DNA of 13,132 bases, from positions 1 to 13,132 of the forward strand of contig WQXW01000020.1 in assembly GCA_009781575.1 (NCBI GenBank), in the 5' to 3' direction. Below the pieces are notes generated by a model. The model worked only from the letters and a program-made list of their open reading frames with translations. It did no database searches and was not told the DNA's origin. Both the position numbers and the translations under genes were made by a program. This DNA is from Solirubrobacterales bacterium. Lineage in GTDB: Bacteria; Actinomycetota; Thermoleophilia; Solirubrobacterales; Solirubrobacteraceae. Of the stretch, positions 12,957 to 13,132 are shown one piece after another; the first letter of the stretch is position 1; each line of letters opens with the position of its first letter.

Positions 12957-13132
12957 TGGGTGCGGCTCTCCTGGAGGGACGAGGATTCCGCTTTCTCGAG
13001 CGGTCGCGATGGGCTTCGATCCTAGGGATCACACACGTGTTCAATCGGGGTGAGAGCGGCGCGGTCGACGGCTCGCCCGGCGAGCGTGGGGGATTTGTTT
13101 TTGGTTTCCACACTGATCAAGCCGATCAAAGC
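12957..13132. other. Non-coding window end with small palindromes
   Basis: I see no convincing gene here. It holds GATCCTAGGGATC (13018-13030), a dyad around ACACGTGT (13027-13046), whose GTGTTC resembles the distal end of the 89-bp repeats, and GCTCGCC/GGCGAGC (13071-13085) followed by a G/T-rich run. The sequence becomes AT-richer toward the window end, as expected of an intergenic region. Confidence 0.5.

Overview
The window is a high-GC chromosomal segment (roughly 70% GC by eye) from an actinobacterium. The Solirubrobacterales/Thermoleophilia group is the best guess, based on gene families, GC content and start-site architecture; no rRNA or other phylogenetic marker is present to prove it. 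Nearly all genes are housekeeping genes on the minus strand. I see no prophage, insertion sequence, CRISPR array or RNA gene.

Layout, left to right. 1-443: 5' part of gatA (minus, cut by the window edge). 427-494: a 17-bp tandem repeat that forms a chain of tiny coupled cistrons between gatC and gatA. 491-775: gatC. 848-936: first copy of an 89-bp palindromic repeat. 956-1402: four-helix membrane protein overlapping folD (1402-2292). 2339-4705: pcrA/uvrD helicase. 4760-5644 (plus): queuosine-salvage protein (Qng1/DUF2419). 5709-6449: cysE. 6567-7490: secreted protein with VGGN repeats. 7664-8641: cysK. 8713-8757: 8-bp tandem repeat. 8785-8873: second copy of the 89-bp repeat. 8909-9301: cysteine-free Rrf2 regulator. 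9366-10403: HDOD-LuxR regulator. 10544-11953: gltX. 11965-12897 (plus): nfo (endonuclease IV), only 11 bp from gltX and divergent. 12902-12956: third copy of the repeat core. The last 235 bp hold no gene.

Functional links. CysE (O-acetylserine), CysK (cysteine) and the CymR-like Rrf2 protein make a loose cysteine module, interrupted by the secreted VGGN protein. GltX together with GatC/GatA fits tRNA-dependent amidation. PcrA and Nfo are DNA repair enzymes, FolD supplies one-carbon units, and Qng1 salvages queuine for tRNA modification.

Two architectural points stand out. Most genes have a TANNNT -10-like hexamer ending 6-8 nt before the start codon and no Shine-Dalgarno, the signature of leaderless transcripts; this moves several starts, including pcrA to a GTG. 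Second, an AT-rich palindromic repeat occurs three times in the same strand orientation, with a compensatory base-pair change in its stem. The gatC-gatA junction is the most unusual local structure.
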